Shown here: positions 1-12,130 of the stretch, piece after piece
Numbering within the stretch: position 1 is the stretch's first letter
How the letters are laid out: each line of letters opens with the position of its first letter
Assembly (NCBI RefSeq): GCF_965363235.1
Contig: NC_134839.1
Coordinates: 57,999,560-58,063,559, forward strand
Direction of reading: 5' to 3'
Length of the DNA stretch: 64,000 nucleotides
DNA from: Mytilus galloprovincialis
Lineage: Eukaryota > Mollusca > Bivalvia > Mytilida > Mytilidae
Notes under the pieces: model-generated
Told to the model about the DNA's origin: nothing
Databases searched by the model: none
The model's input: the letters and a program-made list of their open reading frames with translations, nothing else
Program-made: the position numbers and the translations under genes

Positions 1-440
1 TAGCGACCTCGTTATATTTTGCAGTTAGACTGGACTCCTGTTCGATTTCGCAATTATGTTGTTTTGCCTTCGCTAGTTCTGTTCTTTTAATTATAAAAGC
101 AGTTATGGTTTCTGGTCGACAAGTGCACTGTCATCTTCTGAAAATATAACTATTAGATAATTAACAATTGTTATAACGGTTGATATTTGCGTATTATTGG
201 TATGTATTCTCTTTAATCTGCCATTTGATTGACCATTAAAAGGACAATGCATGCAATGTTGCCTGTAATTGTTTTTCGTTTCAGCTAACAAGATTAACGT
301 GTGGAGACAAAATATATTACAATACATATATAATAGCATCAATGAAATCATGACTTGAAATAATGAGGACTATTTCTAACTAAGGAAAGTGTAACTAAGG
401 TCATCCAAACTAAAGAAAACGTGATTTGTCATTTATTACC

Positions 441-519
441 TGCGTGAGAGATAAGACTAATGACTAAGCTTTGAATACCAGTCTAGTCTAGTCTTTGTAA
501 GTCTTCTCTTTGGATCAAG
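441..519 (+). other. Candidate 5'UTR exon of EF-hand gene A
   Basis: A strong splice donor (GATCAAG|GTGAGT) lies at 519/520. A good acceptor (ATTCTGTTTTAG) ends at 1455, just 6 bases before the ATG of gene A, so the coding sequence must be preceded by at least one upstream non-coding exon. This donor is the best visible partner. The 5' end shown is arbitrary because no clear TATA box or initiator fixes it. The donor-acceptor pairing is inference. Confidence 0.35.
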
Positions 520-1030
520 GTGAGTCCTAAATTTATATCGTTTTAGATATCTTTTTAAACTTACACTGCCAGATGTGTTATTTCTACTTCAAATTTTACT
601 GTTTCTTTGAGATATTAATTTCATCAAATTTTAAATTGCTATATGATATGATTCTTTTAGGGTTTTTTGGGGTTTTTTTTTCAAAATATCAGAAAATTAT
701 TAAAGAATTTGGTTTAGTCTGATATTTGTAAATAAACATTCATTTCTGGAACAGTTAAAAAAAGTAAATTAAATTAAATTTCTTAATATAATAAAAGACG
801 ACGGTAATGAATATATACATTGTGCAATCAACAAATGGAGCATGAGGACAACTAGTGCAATAGGAATACTAACTGCCTGATCACTTGAAATATATAGTTA
901 TAAAGACTTAGAAAAACGCCCATATAGCCTTACTATTGAGTCCATTTATACTTCGGACTGAGACGACATCGACTTGGAAATACGTAAAATTTGTTTAAGT
1001 ACATAACATGCCCATTTATTCTTAAGATAC

Positions 1031-1290
1031 ACATGTAGACGAAGGAATATGTCATTGCAGACTTAGAAATAAGTTCATGTAGACTTAGAAAGACTTATAT
1101 TTCAACTGAGATATACGTTCATGTAGACTTGGAAATACGACGTTCATGTTGACTTAGAAATACGTTAATGTAGACGTAGATATACGTTCATGTACTTAGA
1201 AGTACTTCCATATAAACTTAGGCTATACCAATATAGAACATGGAATACGTCCGTGTGGACTTGGAAACACGTCCAAATAAACTTATGAAC
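1031..1290. repeat. Degenerate minisatellite, unit about 25-30 bp
   Basis: Imperfect direct repeats of a unit like GTAGACTTAGAAATACGTTC recur about nine times with drift in length and sequence. The tract lies in the intron between the candidate 5'UTR exon and the first coding exon of gene A. No coding potential is apparent. Confidence 0.7.
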
Positions 1291-1317
1291 ACACTCAATA
1301 ATCAAAACAAATATTGA

Positions 1318-1410
1318 CCCATTGGTGACCTTCAGCTATTTTCTGCTCTTTGGTCGAATAGTTATCTCTTTAACACATTACCCGTTTCCATTCTCAATCT
1401 TTTGTTGTCA
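1318..1410 (+). repeat. Short interspersed repeat S2, partial copy
   Basis: The segment running from CCATTGGTGACCTTC through ACACATTACCCGTTTCCATT to CTCAATCTTTT matches repeats at 10115-10232 and 56590-56730. In those copies it reads CCCATTGGT(A/G)GCCTTCGGC and ends at CCCCATT(TC)CATTCTTAATTTTAT. It is a truncated, diverged copy close to the acceptor of the first coding exon of gene A. Confidence 0.5.
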
Positions 1411-1461
1411 GAAAAACATTCAAGCACTAAATATTTGTTTGTCATTCTGTTTTAGATCACC

Positions 1462-4400
1462 ATGCAGTTGCTCCTCGTATTATCCCTACTTTTTGGATAT
1501 GCTTATTGGTAAGTCATAATCATATATTTATCAAAATTTAAGATTTGCAAAAACGTCAATCTGACTGACATTAAAGGCGCTATGACGTCTTCAATTGGCA
1601 ATTTTTTTCTATGTTAAGCTCTTGCTTTATCTTGAAAATTATAATAACAGAAAGACAGAAAATTTAATCAGCAGTTCGATAAGATCTACAAATAAATCAA
1701 TCGTCAATCGAATCCTTATAAGAATTTCTTACTTTCCTGTACCATTTTCCCCATTTAAAAAAAAGGTCTTAGCTATTAGCTTCAAAAAAGAGACTACTAC
1801 CAACTTAATGGTAACATTCAAAACTCTTAGGAAACTGGCATCGTTATGGCGAAAAAAAACACGAAAGACTGTGAAAAGACCAACAAGTTTACAAAATACT
1901 ACATAGAAAACTGAAGACTGAGCTACATGTACCCCACCAACAATCTTATGTGCTCCAGAAGGATAAGCAGATCCTGCTCCACTTACGATACCGTTGTGTT
2001 TCTCAGTGAAAACTAACCAAAGTCAACAGAAACATAGCCGATTGTGAAAAAGCGAACATGATTAGTAAAACAATATCTACATAACACTCAATCAAACGAA
2101 TCCTAATACATTTTACTAGAATAAATAGCATGTTCTTACAGGAAGTACGTACCTATTTGGATACTTTAAATAGAAAAGTCTATGAGTCATGCAGTGTATA
2201 TTCTCCCGAATTTTTCTACTGAAATGATAATCCCCTGTCAATTTGACAATTTATCATTTTTTAGACAAGACAAAAGACAAAATATTTTATTTCCTTAGAC
2301 ACAAACGTGTACAAGAGGTCAAAATATTATAAAGTATACATATAAATCGACAGCAGAGTAGTGTACGATAATAGCACGTGATTTTCATGACATTGAGATA
2401 AATACAAATTATTGAACAGCAATATACAACTGTTGCCTTTATTGAAGTTATATCAGAGAAACTAACCCATGAGACAACCCCATGTTCTTGCAAATACATT
2501 GCTTTTTTTACAGTCAGGTCGATGTCCATGGACATGATTTGAATGTATTGGTAGCGAAAGGGTTTGCTCGTCTTGACACGAATAAAGACGGAATATTGGA
2601 AACCAACGAATACGAGGCTGTTTTAAAGGTTGACGACACTGATGGTTTGTAATAATATATATATATATAATACATACTTCAATAGGACTCCAAAATCGAT
2701 GGTCGATTTTATGACCCTTTAATCAAAGTTTTTTTTTTAAATCACTAATTGACCTCCAAATCTTTGACTCACGACTTTGAAAAATAAAATGTGAAACAAA
2801 CAGGATAGCATGTAATTTAATCAAATTGATAATATGTTGTCATTGATTCTCTTGTTGTCGTTTACAGAACCTTGTTTGTTCTTTAATCTTGTTTAAGGAA
2901 ATTCGCTTGTCATGTTTTGGAATTTTTGTCAGATTTTCGAAATCCTCTGGTTTTATCTATTTAAATGCTTTAAAACAATTTGCCCATTGACCCCCATTTT
3001 TTCTTTTTATATATCTTTTACATGTATGATTATAAGCCATTTGTAAAAAAAAACATTTTTGTAATTTTTTTTAATAGTTTTTGAGAACTAAAACTGGCAA
3101 TGATAAAGGTCAATGATAAAGCTATGAAAATTCCCCAAATTTCATCATAGAATCCCTTATGGAACTGAATTGTTTGCAGCAAACTTGCAGCAGACTTGCT
3201 GCAAGCTTGCGGCAAACAAAAAGTTTGCAGGAACACAGAAAACAGTGTTTGCACATGTTTGCCGCTAGCTGCAAACTTCTGGCAAACATTGCTGCAAGCT
3301 TGCGGCAAGTTTGCAGAAACATCATTTTTTGCCCTAAGATTGCCAGAAAGTTTATAAAAAATAAAAAATGTTTGCCGCAAGATTGCAGAAAACTTTGACC
3401 ATTCTGTCTGTTTGCCGCAAGATTGCAGAAAACTTTGACCATTTTATATGTTTGCCAGAACATTGCCAGAATTACACAATATTGACTGGGCATGCAATTC
3501 CTGGAAGCTAATAATTTGAAATTGTGGCTAGGTCATGTTGGTTGTGTTTGGAAAATGCATTTCACAAATAGAGATCAAGGAGGCATTTTGGTTCAATAAC
3601 ATAGGATACTCAGCATGTACTTTTGTAAGTACAAAAAGTTCATAGAACTGCATGTTTTTATAAAATAATCAATGTCCTTATCATACATAATTAAGTAAGC
3701 AACTAGATACATGTATGTGTGTTTGAAAAACTTTAGCTATTATAAGTTTGAATTTAGTAGCTGATGTACTGTATCATGTTTATTAAAATTAACTTCAATT
3801 CTGTAATGCAGTTATTACCTAGATGAAAACTCAATACACATTTGAGATTTATCTTTTTTCATTTCTTAATACAGGTAAATGATTTCATTTGAGAATGACT
3901 CCTGCTCCCTTTTTCAAAACTCAAATGCATGTGAAACATGTATGTATTTTCCTAAATCTCATAAGTTTGCAAGAGTTTGTTCAAAAACTGTTTGTATACA
4001 GACAGGAATTGACTTTTTAAAAATGTTGCTGTGTAATTTGAAAGAGATAAATTGAATGTGCCTACACACATGACATTGGTATATGTGTAGTTCCTGCAAG
4101 TTTGCCGCAAGTTTGCCGCAAGTTTGCAACAAACAATTGCCGCAAGCTTGCAGCAAACTATTGCCGCAAGCTTGCAGCAAACAATTGCCGCAAGCTTTCG
4201 GCAAATCTAAATTGGATAATTATGTTTGCAGCAAGCTTGCCGCAACCTTCATTTGCATGGTAAAATGGTTGCGGCAAGTTTGCTGCAAATGTTTGCTGCA
4301 AGCTTGCGGCAATGTTTGCTGCGGCAAATGTTTGCCGCCGCAGGTCTTATTTTTTGGTAAGGGATGGTCAATGGTTAATATCTCGAAAACAAGCACATTG

Positions 4401-7400
4401 ACCTATATTTTATTTTCGCTTTTTGAGTCCTTTACTTATCCACTATCAATATATACTGGTACTATGGAAAGATTGTTATTTTGAAATTGAGTACGAACTT
4501 CCTTGAATTGACTCTTTGAGACGGTAATCTGTCCTGTGTTGTTAACTTTCATAAGTCATCTACGTCAGCATGATTTGTATATATATGCCTCTTTAGGTGA
4601 CACAACTGCAAAAACAAAACAATGAATACAGAAGAAATTAGTAAAGACTAAACTGTAAATAAAACGAATAATTATATCATATATTTTTCATCGATTATCG
4701 GAGAACCCAATAGTCTATAACCGATCGGACATCGTTTTGTAATTGTAATAAATGACGTCATCGTTGATTTTGATAATAGGATGAACAATATTTATTGACG
4801 TCATTGATTTACAATTGTACGTATATTTTGAGACCGGTTGTCGTTCTGAGTATAAGATATATATTTCATATACTATACGTCTGTTTTCTGGGTGGTCAAA
4901 ACGTTTCTAAATCCAAGATTTTATTTTAAGGTAGATCATAAGTTTATAATTTTTTAGATAGAATTTTCTTATACTTTGCCAAATTGTACTGCGATTGTAC
5001 AATCCAAGATGGCGGTATACCATGGATCTACCTTAAGACATCGTTACATTTTATTTGTGCAGTTAAAATGTTCTTATGATTAAAGGTGACGGAACGATTA
5101 CCTGTGATGAATACGTAGCTCACTCGTCTGCTTCAAAGACAATTGCTTTACAAATATTTACCGCATTTGACCCTGATCATGATTGTTCTCTTACTCATGC
5201 AGAAGCTTTGAGCTTACTTACAAAAATGGACCAAACAGGTATTTTTTTATTTACAAACCATAGAAAAATCAAATACATGTGTCGAAGGCCGTACCTTAAC
5301 CTATTATGGTTTACTTTTATAAATTGTTACTTAGATGGAGAGCTTTCTCATTGGCACTCATACCACATCTTCCTATATCATTGAATATTCTGGGAGATGC
5401 ATACTATGACTTTTTTTGTCATATCTACATCATGTATGTCTCGCATCTTACGGTTCGAAATGTTGTTTATTTATATCCTTCAGTATGAGAAATTAATATC
5501 AAAGATGTTCACATACACTTCGCTAATTGAACAGCAGAAGCACGACTGAAATCATAAAAAAAACGTTATTTATCTCACGAATTTGGAAGTCCAATGATTT
5601 TTTTTATTCCACACAAAAGTTACACGAATTAAAGCAACATATTTACAATGAATTTTATACAGAAAAGAAATATATAGCAGATGAAACAAAAGACCAATTT
5701 AAGCAAAACTGACACCTACATTACATAGGGACCAGTTATCAACGCCATCACTGATCAGGGGGTTTCTATTCCTAATATGTTTAAGAAATAACTATGGTAA
5801 CCGAATGTGCTTGTTGATTTTTATAGGAGATGGACAGGTCAGCGAACATGAGTTTGAACATTTTTACCTTCAGGTAAGACTATAATGGCAACTTCCAGTG
5901 GTCAAGATACTGGCCATGTATGCATTTCTTTAAAATTGAAAAAATTGCCCAAAGCAACAGATTGATTCGATTATGTATCTCATTAATAACATGAATGTGT
6001 CCCAAGTACACGGGTGCCCCATCTGCATTATCATTTTCTATGTTCCGTGGACCTTGAAAATGGGATAAAAACTATAATTTGGCATTACAATTAGAAAGAT
6101 CATATCATAGGGAAAAGGTGTACTCAGTGTCAAGTTGATTGGACTTCAAATTCATCAAAAACTACATCGACCAAAAACTATAATCTGACCTCATCCAAAA
6201 ACTTTAAACTGAAGAGGGACAGACGGACGTACAAACAGACGGACGCACAGACCAGAAAACATAATGCCCATAAATGAAACATAAACATTGAATATCTCCT
6301 TTAAATTGCTTTTTGATACCTCTATAAATTGCTTTTTATGGTTGCTTTTGTATACGACTATATACCTTGCCTACTGGTGGTGTCGTCCTCTTGACATCTG
6401 TGTGGTTATCTTTGTCATTGGGCGGCTTACTCATTGACGTTGTACCCAAAATATACTGTTATGTACAGTTGTATTTGTTTATGTCTGTCATATGTTAACA
6501 GTCATATGTTAACAGTTTAAAATATGACAGACATAATCAAATACAACTGTACATAACAGTATATTTTGGGTACAACGTCAATGAACTAGCCGCCTAATGA
6601 CAAAGATAACAAACAGATGTTGATTTGATAGATGCTTAAGTGATTTTTGTAAAATTGTTTGTTTTAAGATTTTAACAAAGTGATGACTGCCGCACCCATA
6701 TTTTGACTATTTTATTTATTATGCCTGTTTTGTTCACGCATCGTTGTAAATATAACGGAATTTGATGAAACTGTCGTACAAGTAGGAGGTTTAGCTCTAT
6801 AAAACCAGGTTCAATTCACCATTTTCTTCATTTGAAAATGCATGTACCAAGTCAGGAATATGACAGTTGTTGTCCATTTGTTTGATGTGTTTTGTCATTT
6901 GATTTTGCCATGTGATTAGGGACTTTTCGATTGAATTTTCCTCGGAGTTCAGTATTTTTGTGATTTTACTTTTTTTGTATGGCAGAGACATTAGCATTAA
7001 TCTTTAAAATAACTAATTTATACATATAAAACAGATTTGACGACAATAGACTTCTCCCAATTAGCAATTGATCAAAACGTTTTATAGATGGCATACAAGT
7101 CAACCAATGTTTGAGTATTTTTAATCATGCTTATACGTAAAGCAGGACAGGAGTTTTGAGTAATGAAAAAAAACAGGACAGGAGTTTTGAGTAATGAAAA
7201 AGACCAGGACAGGAGTTTTGAGTAATGAAAAAAACCAGAAAAGGTTTTTGAGTAATGAAAAAAAACAGAAAAGGAGTTTTGAGTAATGAAAAAAACCAGG
7301 ACAGAAATTTCATCCTAGACCCCCCCCCCCCTTTTCACAAAAAATAAAAAAAAATGAAATTGTAGCTCCCTTATGAAAATATCTTTTTTTCGTACAATAA

Positions 7401-8453
7401 TGTCATGACTTTTGTTTGTTATTGGAAATGTTTTAACGATGTCTGTGGGTTCGTGGAAACTTTACATATTAACTTTTTATATACACACAATTATATATAT
7501 ATAATCGTTTTCATAACAGCGCGGACAACTGCATTACTTCTTTTTATAATGATACTGATTCATTTTACCTTTAATTTGTTCATCATCGGCTATCTATAAC
7601 AGTGATTTTACGTTCACTCAGTACGCCAGACGCCTTCAAATAGTGATTGAAATAGAATAAAAAAGTAAAGTGCATGCAGGTGCATGAGAAAAATAGAAAG
7701 TTTAAGGCTGCAACATTTAAATAAACACACAAGATTTAGTCCTCTGCACGTTATTCGTATTATTTGATTTATTTGTTTAAACCGTTAGCGACCCCACAGT
7801 TTAGATATCTGTAACACGTGCGATATGACAAGTGGGTGTTACAGACGAATGTTCACCTAATCTGACCCAGTCAATTGATAACCAAAAATGGTCTTGTCCA
7901 CATTGTTATGAAAATGATTCTGTTTACCAATGGCACTGACGAGGGCTATTGGTTCAGCTGAATTATTTGTCAACACGATTGTATAACATTATCTTCGTAT
8001 ATCATCATTTTATATCAATACCGTTGCGCAAATCTTTAAAACATTTTCCTTATTTGCGCAGTATCATCCGTTACATATAAAAATTGCTGCCTGGTTGGTT
8101 ATATTTTATAGACCTATATGTTTCGTCTCAAATTTAGCCAATCATTGTTGTTGGATCACTTAATTTGTGTTAGCAAAGTTTTGTTTTTCACTCAGCGAAG
8201 TCGGAACTTTTGCGTCTCAGACATCGTTGCAATATCGCCTGCACCATGATCAGTGCCCTACACCACTGGACCACTTTGGCTACATAAATATATAGCTTTC
8301 GGTGGTAGATGTACATGCAATGCCTTTGTTCGTCGATTTTATCTAGGGTTATATATATATTTGTTTAAGATCGAAACAAAATTATCTATTTTTTTCCTTC
8401 AGCTCTTGAAACAACTCGGCCACGTGGACCATGGTCACCAAGTAGTGGGTTGA
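1462..8453 (+). CDS. Secreted four-EF-hand calcium-binding protein, gene A (142 aa, five coding exons)
   Basis: Coding exons are 1462-1508, 2514-2644, 5086-5238, 5827-5873 and 8403-8453, all with GT-AG introns in phases 2, 1, 1 and 0. The protein starts with a hydrophobic signal peptide (MQLLLVLSLLFGYAY, then Cys16). Four canonical EF-hand loops follow: 37-48 (DTNKDGILETNE), 57-68 (DTDGDGTITCDE), 88-99 (DPDHDCSLTHAE) and 108-119 (DQTGDGQVSEHE). The tail is His-rich (GHVDHGHQ). Acidic or oxygen-bearing residues fill positions 1, 3, 5, 9 and 12 of each loop. Cys66 and Cys93 lie inside loops 2 and 3. Extracellular calcium binding is well supported by family knowledge; a role in haemolymph, mantle fluid or shell is only a guess. 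Gene B is a tandem paralogue with the same exon plan. The start chosen is the only ATG giving a signal peptide, just after an acceptor. Confidence 0.9.
3165..3470. repeat. GCAAGCTTGC-type self-complementary repeat cluster 1
   Basis: Variants of TTTGCCGCAAGCTTGCAGC recur about a dozen times. The core GCAAGCTTGC is its own reverse complement, so the tract can form many alternative hairpins and produces spurious Cys/Gln/Leu-rich frames on both strands. Two adjacent units of about 47 bp (TTTGCCGCAAGATTGCAGAA) form the right end. A sister cluster lies at 4092-4345. Confidence 0.8.
4092..4345. repeat. GCAAGCTTGC-type self-complementary repeat cluster 2
   Basis: This tract has the same repeat type as the cluster at 3165-3470: repeated GCCGCAAGTTTGC and GCAGCAAACAATTGCCGCAA units. 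It is denser and more regular (period near 30 bp in 4120-4200). About 620 bp of ordinary AT-rich sequence separates the two clusters. Confidence 0.8.
5318..5376 (-). repeat. Short interspersed repeat S1, fragment
   Basis: The text AGAGCTTTCTCATTGGCACT followed by CATACCACATCTTCCTAT is the inverse of the S1 head (AAGATGTGGTATGATTGCCA). It is a short remnant inside intron 3 of gene A. Confidence 0.5.
6405..6610. repeat. Hairpin palindrome, arms about 88 bp
   Basis: The left arm begins GTTATCTTTGTCATTGGGCG and the right arm ends CCGCCTAATGACAAAGATAAC. The arms stay complementary through ACTGTTATGTACAGTTGTAT. The loop holds a short direct repeat (CATATGTTAACAGT twice). It lies in intron 4 of gene A. 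A MITE-like hairpin or a local inverted duplication are both possible. Confidence 0.85.
6700..7000 (-). repeat. Short interspersed repeat S5 (minus orientation)
   Basis: Read on the minus strand this matches the segments at 11785-12130, 20290-20550 and 58375-58720. They share TTCCTGACTTGGTACAGGCA-like text, a transmembrane-like AT-rich middle and a GTTTTGTTCACGCATCGTTG-type end. It lies in intron 4 of gene A. Confidence 0.6.
7141..7312. repeat. 31-bp minisatellite, about 5.5 units
   Basis: Direct repeats of a unit containing GGACAGGAGTTTTGAGTAAT plus an A-run recur every 31 bases. A C-homopolymer follows at about 7321. It lies in intron 4 of gene A. The 60-residue minus-strand frame over it is a product of the repeat. 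Confidence 0.9.
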
Positions 8454-10360
8454 TCTGTAAGTTCTATGTTGATTATGATTATTAACGTTATGCAATGTTC
8501 TATTCTTGTGTCATATTTATTTCTGAACACAACAAGATACTATAACTGTATCACACAGAATGTAGAAGATATTGCCCTACTTTAGGCGTGCGTAGACTTT
8601 TAAGCCCCTTAAAACATTTGTTTGAAATGCACCAAACATGGAAAATCAGCATCACCAAATACCTATATCAATCGCAAGACATCTCTGCCTGAGGGAGTTA
8701 CTAGTAATTTCAAAATTTATTAACGAACAATTTTTAAACGTTTTGTTATATATCATATAAGTAGCGAAGTTTTGACTTCTGAGCTGATGATATCTCGGGA
8801 ACTGATAGTCCTGTTATAAATGAGGCTACACGATATAACTTTCATGCATCCGAGGCATCTTCATTAACCTTCATCGGGACCACTCAACGCACATTAACTA
8901 TTATATATATCGTTAAAGTCCACGTAGCGTAGTAAAGAGGACGTAACCGCTGTTTTGGAGTTTGCACAAAGCCGAACATTTGAAAGCCAAGGATATGTAA
9001 GAACCTAAATAGTTGGAGAGCTATATTACCAAACATGACATAAACAAATAGACATATCAATCTAAGGTAAACTTTGCTTGGAGTTTGAACAACTCAAATA
9101 CTAATATATTCTATAAAGACAAAATAAGGAGAATATATATAATAGTAATAAATAGTGGAAGTCATTCGAGAAAAAAAAAACGCGTGTGGCGTCAATATAA
9201 AATTTTAAACCTGGTATCTATGATAAGTTTATTTTATTATAAAATTATGGATATTTATGCTCCATTTAATTTACCAGATTAAGAGGCTAGTTATTTAGAG
9301 AAATTTTTCAAAAAATCAAATAATTTATAAATGTACATCGAAATATCACTGTCTTAGACTTTAAAGTGAGGTCCTTCATATAAGCAGCAAACATTGTAAC
9401 AACACTTACACTGCTAAAATAAGATAAGTCATCAGCAATATAGCAGAAGAATCATTCAGTACTAAAAAGTAAAATAACAAAAAAAAAAACTCCGATGAAA
9501 ATTCAAAGCGACCAGTCACTTATCAAATCGAACGAATAAAAACTTACTGTCATATTTCTGACTTGAACCAGACATATTTTTTATATGGAAAAGAAGCTTA
9601 GATAATTGGAGTAAATCGCAAAGAGAAGCAACGATAGTAGTACCAGAGAAGTGGTAACATTTGTAGTAGCTACATTCGTTGTAAAAGCAGAAGATCTGCT
9701 ATTTCTTCCTCTGATCCTTGTGCTACTTTTAAGTCGTTTTATTAGAATGCATTAAAAAAATTGTAGTAAAATTGTTTGGAAATCTAAAGACAGACGATTT
9801 TATTTGTTTTACTTGTCAAAGTCTATTTCATATCAAGCTATTTCCTAAATCATACTAAAAAGTATACAAATTTAGCTACGCAATGTCCAAAATTTTCATA
9901 TGTAAAATGTAAACGATATTCATTAGCTCATGTCAAAACCTTTTAAAATATTTTAATCACATTATTAGAAAGGAAACAAGAAATGGTTGTCATTGAGACA
10001 ACTATCCATACAAATTGAAGCAACAAATATGTATCAACAATTATAAATCTCGATTTTAGCTAAAAAAAAAACAACATTTTTAAAAGTACAAATGAACGTA
10101 ATTGAACAGCTTAGGGACGCCTCCGGATGCGGGAGTTTTTCGCTACATTGAAGACCCATTGGTAGCCTTCGGCAGTTGTCTGCTCTATGGTTGTTTCGCT
10201 TAGACACATTCCCCATTTCCATTCTTAATTTTATATAATTAACATCGATAATACTTTTCTGACGATATAGTGGTTAAAACTCACAATAATCATCGTTTCA
10301 AATTTCAGCGACATGGTACCAAAAAGGAGTCAGACCAAGTTTTAATAAAGGACAAGAATA
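8454..10360 (+). other. 3'UTR intron and terminal exon of gene A
   Basis: Three bases after the gene A stop there is a strong donor (TCT|GTAAGT, intron from 8457). A matching acceptor (AAATTTCAG) ends at 10308. The exon after it contains GGAGTCAGACC and an AATAAA poly(A) signal at 10344-10349. Gene B has the same arrangement, with a donor one base after its stop and a terminal exon starting at 27092. The intron carries repeat fragments: S4 at about 9165-9240, S5 at about 9470-9620 and S2 at 10115-10232. Confidence 0.6.
10115..10232 (+). repeat. Short interspersed repeat S2
   Basis: This segment begins GGGACGCCTCCGGATGCGGG and ends CATTCTTAATTTTAT. The same text recurs, diverged, at 56590-56730 and in part at 1318-1410. 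It lies just upstream of the terminal exon of gene A. Confidence 0.7.
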
Positions 10361-10424
10361 ATTAGCCTTGGATTTGTTTCTTTCCATTTTAACAGCTTAT
10401 TGACTTAATAAAAGAGGGGCAAAA

Positions 10425-10665
10425 GATACCAAAGGGACAGTCAAATTCATAGATCGAAAACCAACTGACAACGCCATGGCTATAAATGAAAAAGACAAAA
10501 AGACAAATAATAGTACACATGACACAACGTCGACAAATAAAGACTAAGCAATACGAACCCCACCAAAAACTGGGGATGATCTCAGGTTCTTCGGAAGGTT
10601 AAACAGATCCGGTGCCACATGTGGCACCCGTCGTAAAAATAATCGCTTCGTGGTAGTGTTTCCAT
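10425..10665 (-). repeat. Short interspersed repeat S3 (retroelement 3' end type)
   Basis: Read on the minus strand it contains a GTGCCACATGTGGCACC block, then GAACCTGAGATCATCCCC-like text, GGTGGGGTTCGTATTG and CAACTGACAACGCCATGG (inverse). The same order is seen at 60955-61190 on the plus strand and, in pieces, at 13535-13725, 28650-28805 and 35140-35250. The family also follows a reverse-transcriptase-type frame at 41865-42290. Confidence 0.7.
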
Positions 10666-10962
10666 ATTAAGTAACCTGCTACCAAAAGAGAAAATGGATT
10701 CGAGAATTAGTAAAAAGTTGTTATCTGTAATTATGAAATGAACGACAAAATTGATGGCTCTGATATTTTGTCAAATGTAGTGATATCATAAACAGTGATG
10801 GCCATTAATACACATCACCTGAGTCTCATACCGTGTTATGGATAATCTATTATCCAGTGTTTAAAAACCTTTGTTAACGACTATTTCATTCCAAATTGTT
10901 TTCCTTCAATTATCAAAAAATGTAAATTACAAAAATACTGAACTCAGAGGAATATTCAACTA

Positions 10963-11770
10963 GAGGCTCTCAAGAGCCTGTGTCGCTCACCTTGGTCTGT
11001 GTGCATATTAACAATGGTCACAGATAAATCCATGACAAAATGGTGTTTTGGTGATGGTAATGTGTTTGTAGATCTTTTTTTACTGAACATTCTTGTTGCT
11101 ACAATTATCTCTATCTATAATGAACTTGGCGCAGTAATTACAGTGGAAAATATTTCCTAAAAATTTACAAAAATTTACAAAAATTTATGAAAATTGTTAA
11201 CAATTGACTATAAAGGGCAATAACTCCTTAAGGGGTCAATTGAAAATTTTGGTCATGTTGACTTATTTGTAGATCTTATTTTGCTGAACATTATTGCTGT
11301 TTACAGTTTATCTCTATCTATAATAATATTCAAGATAATAACCAAAATCTGCAAAATTTCCTTAAAATTACTAATTCGGGGGCAGCAACCCAACAACTGG
11401 TTGTCTGATTTGTCTGAAAATTTCAGGACGGATAGATCTTGACCTCATAAACAATTTAACCCCGTGTCAGATTTGCTCTAAATGCTTTGGTTTCAGAGAT
11501 ATAAGCCAAAATCTACATTTTACCCCTATGTTCCATTTTAAGCCATGGCGGCCATCTTGGTTGGTTGGCCGGGTCACGCCACACATTTTTTTAACTAGAT
11601 ACCCCAATGATGATTGTAGCCAAGTTTGGTTTAATTTGGTCCAGTAGTTTCAGAGGAGAAGATTTTTGTAAAAGCTAACGACGACGGACGACGACGACGG
11701 ACGATGACGACGGACGACGGACACAAAGTGATGGGAAAAGCTCACTTGGCCCTTTGGGCCAGGTGAGCTA
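10963..11770. mobile_element. Non-autonomous element of about 0.8 kb
   Basis: The left end reads GAGGCTCTCAAGAGCCTGTG followed by TCGCTCACCTTG. The right end reads GCTCACTTGGCCCTTTGGGC followed by CAGGTGAGCT. Both ends carry short palindromes (GGCTCTCAAGAGCC; GGCCCTTTGGGCC), and the outer CAAGGTGAGCGA and AGGTGAGCT blocks are roughly inverted. There is an ACGACGACGG microsatellite near 11680-11725 and no coding frame. I read it as one non-autonomous transposon; its superfamily is unknown to me. Confidence 0.65.
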
Positions 11771-11784
11771 AAAATGAAAGTCCT

Positions 11785-12130
11785 TAAGCTAATGGCAAAA
11801 TCAAAAGCTCATACACATCAAACGAATGAATACCAACTGGCATATTCCTGACTTGGTTCAGGCATTTTCTTATGTAGAAACTGGTGGATTTAACCTGGTT
11901 TAATAGCTAGCTAAATCTGTCACTTGTATGACAGTCGCATAAAATTCCATTATATTGACAACGATGTGTGAACAAAACAAACAGACATAATAGATAAAAA
12001 TGTTAACAACAGGGGTGCAGCAGTCAACATTGTGCTATTATCTTAATCACTCTAAAAACAAACAAATATATTAACAAACATTAACCATGGCTAAATAACA
12101 CAATGACGGTATGTATAAGTACAGAGTCAC
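11785..12130 (+). repeat. Short interspersed repeat S5
   Basis: It starts near AATGGCAAAATCAAAAGCTC, includes ATTCCTGACTTGGTTCAGGC and TATGACAGTCGC, and ends in an AT-rich tail. Similar copies lie at 20290-20550 and 58375-58720 (plus) and at 6700-7000 and 20815-21000 (minus). Confidence 0.65.

Larger units (their letters stand above)
2645..5085 (+). other. Intron 2 of EF-hand gene A
   Basis: This 2.4 kb intron runs from donor GTTTGT to the acceptor before GTGACGGAACG. It carries a short TA run at about 2655-2672 and two clusters of self-complementary GCAAGCTTGC-type repeats. Apart from those I see no coding exon in it. Confidence 0.75.

Noticed and set aside
3030-4484. Cys-rich frames on both strands that resemble toxin-like or antimicrobial peptides
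   Set aside because: The Cys residues come from the GCAAGCTTGC repeat read in several frames; no signal peptide and no splice context.
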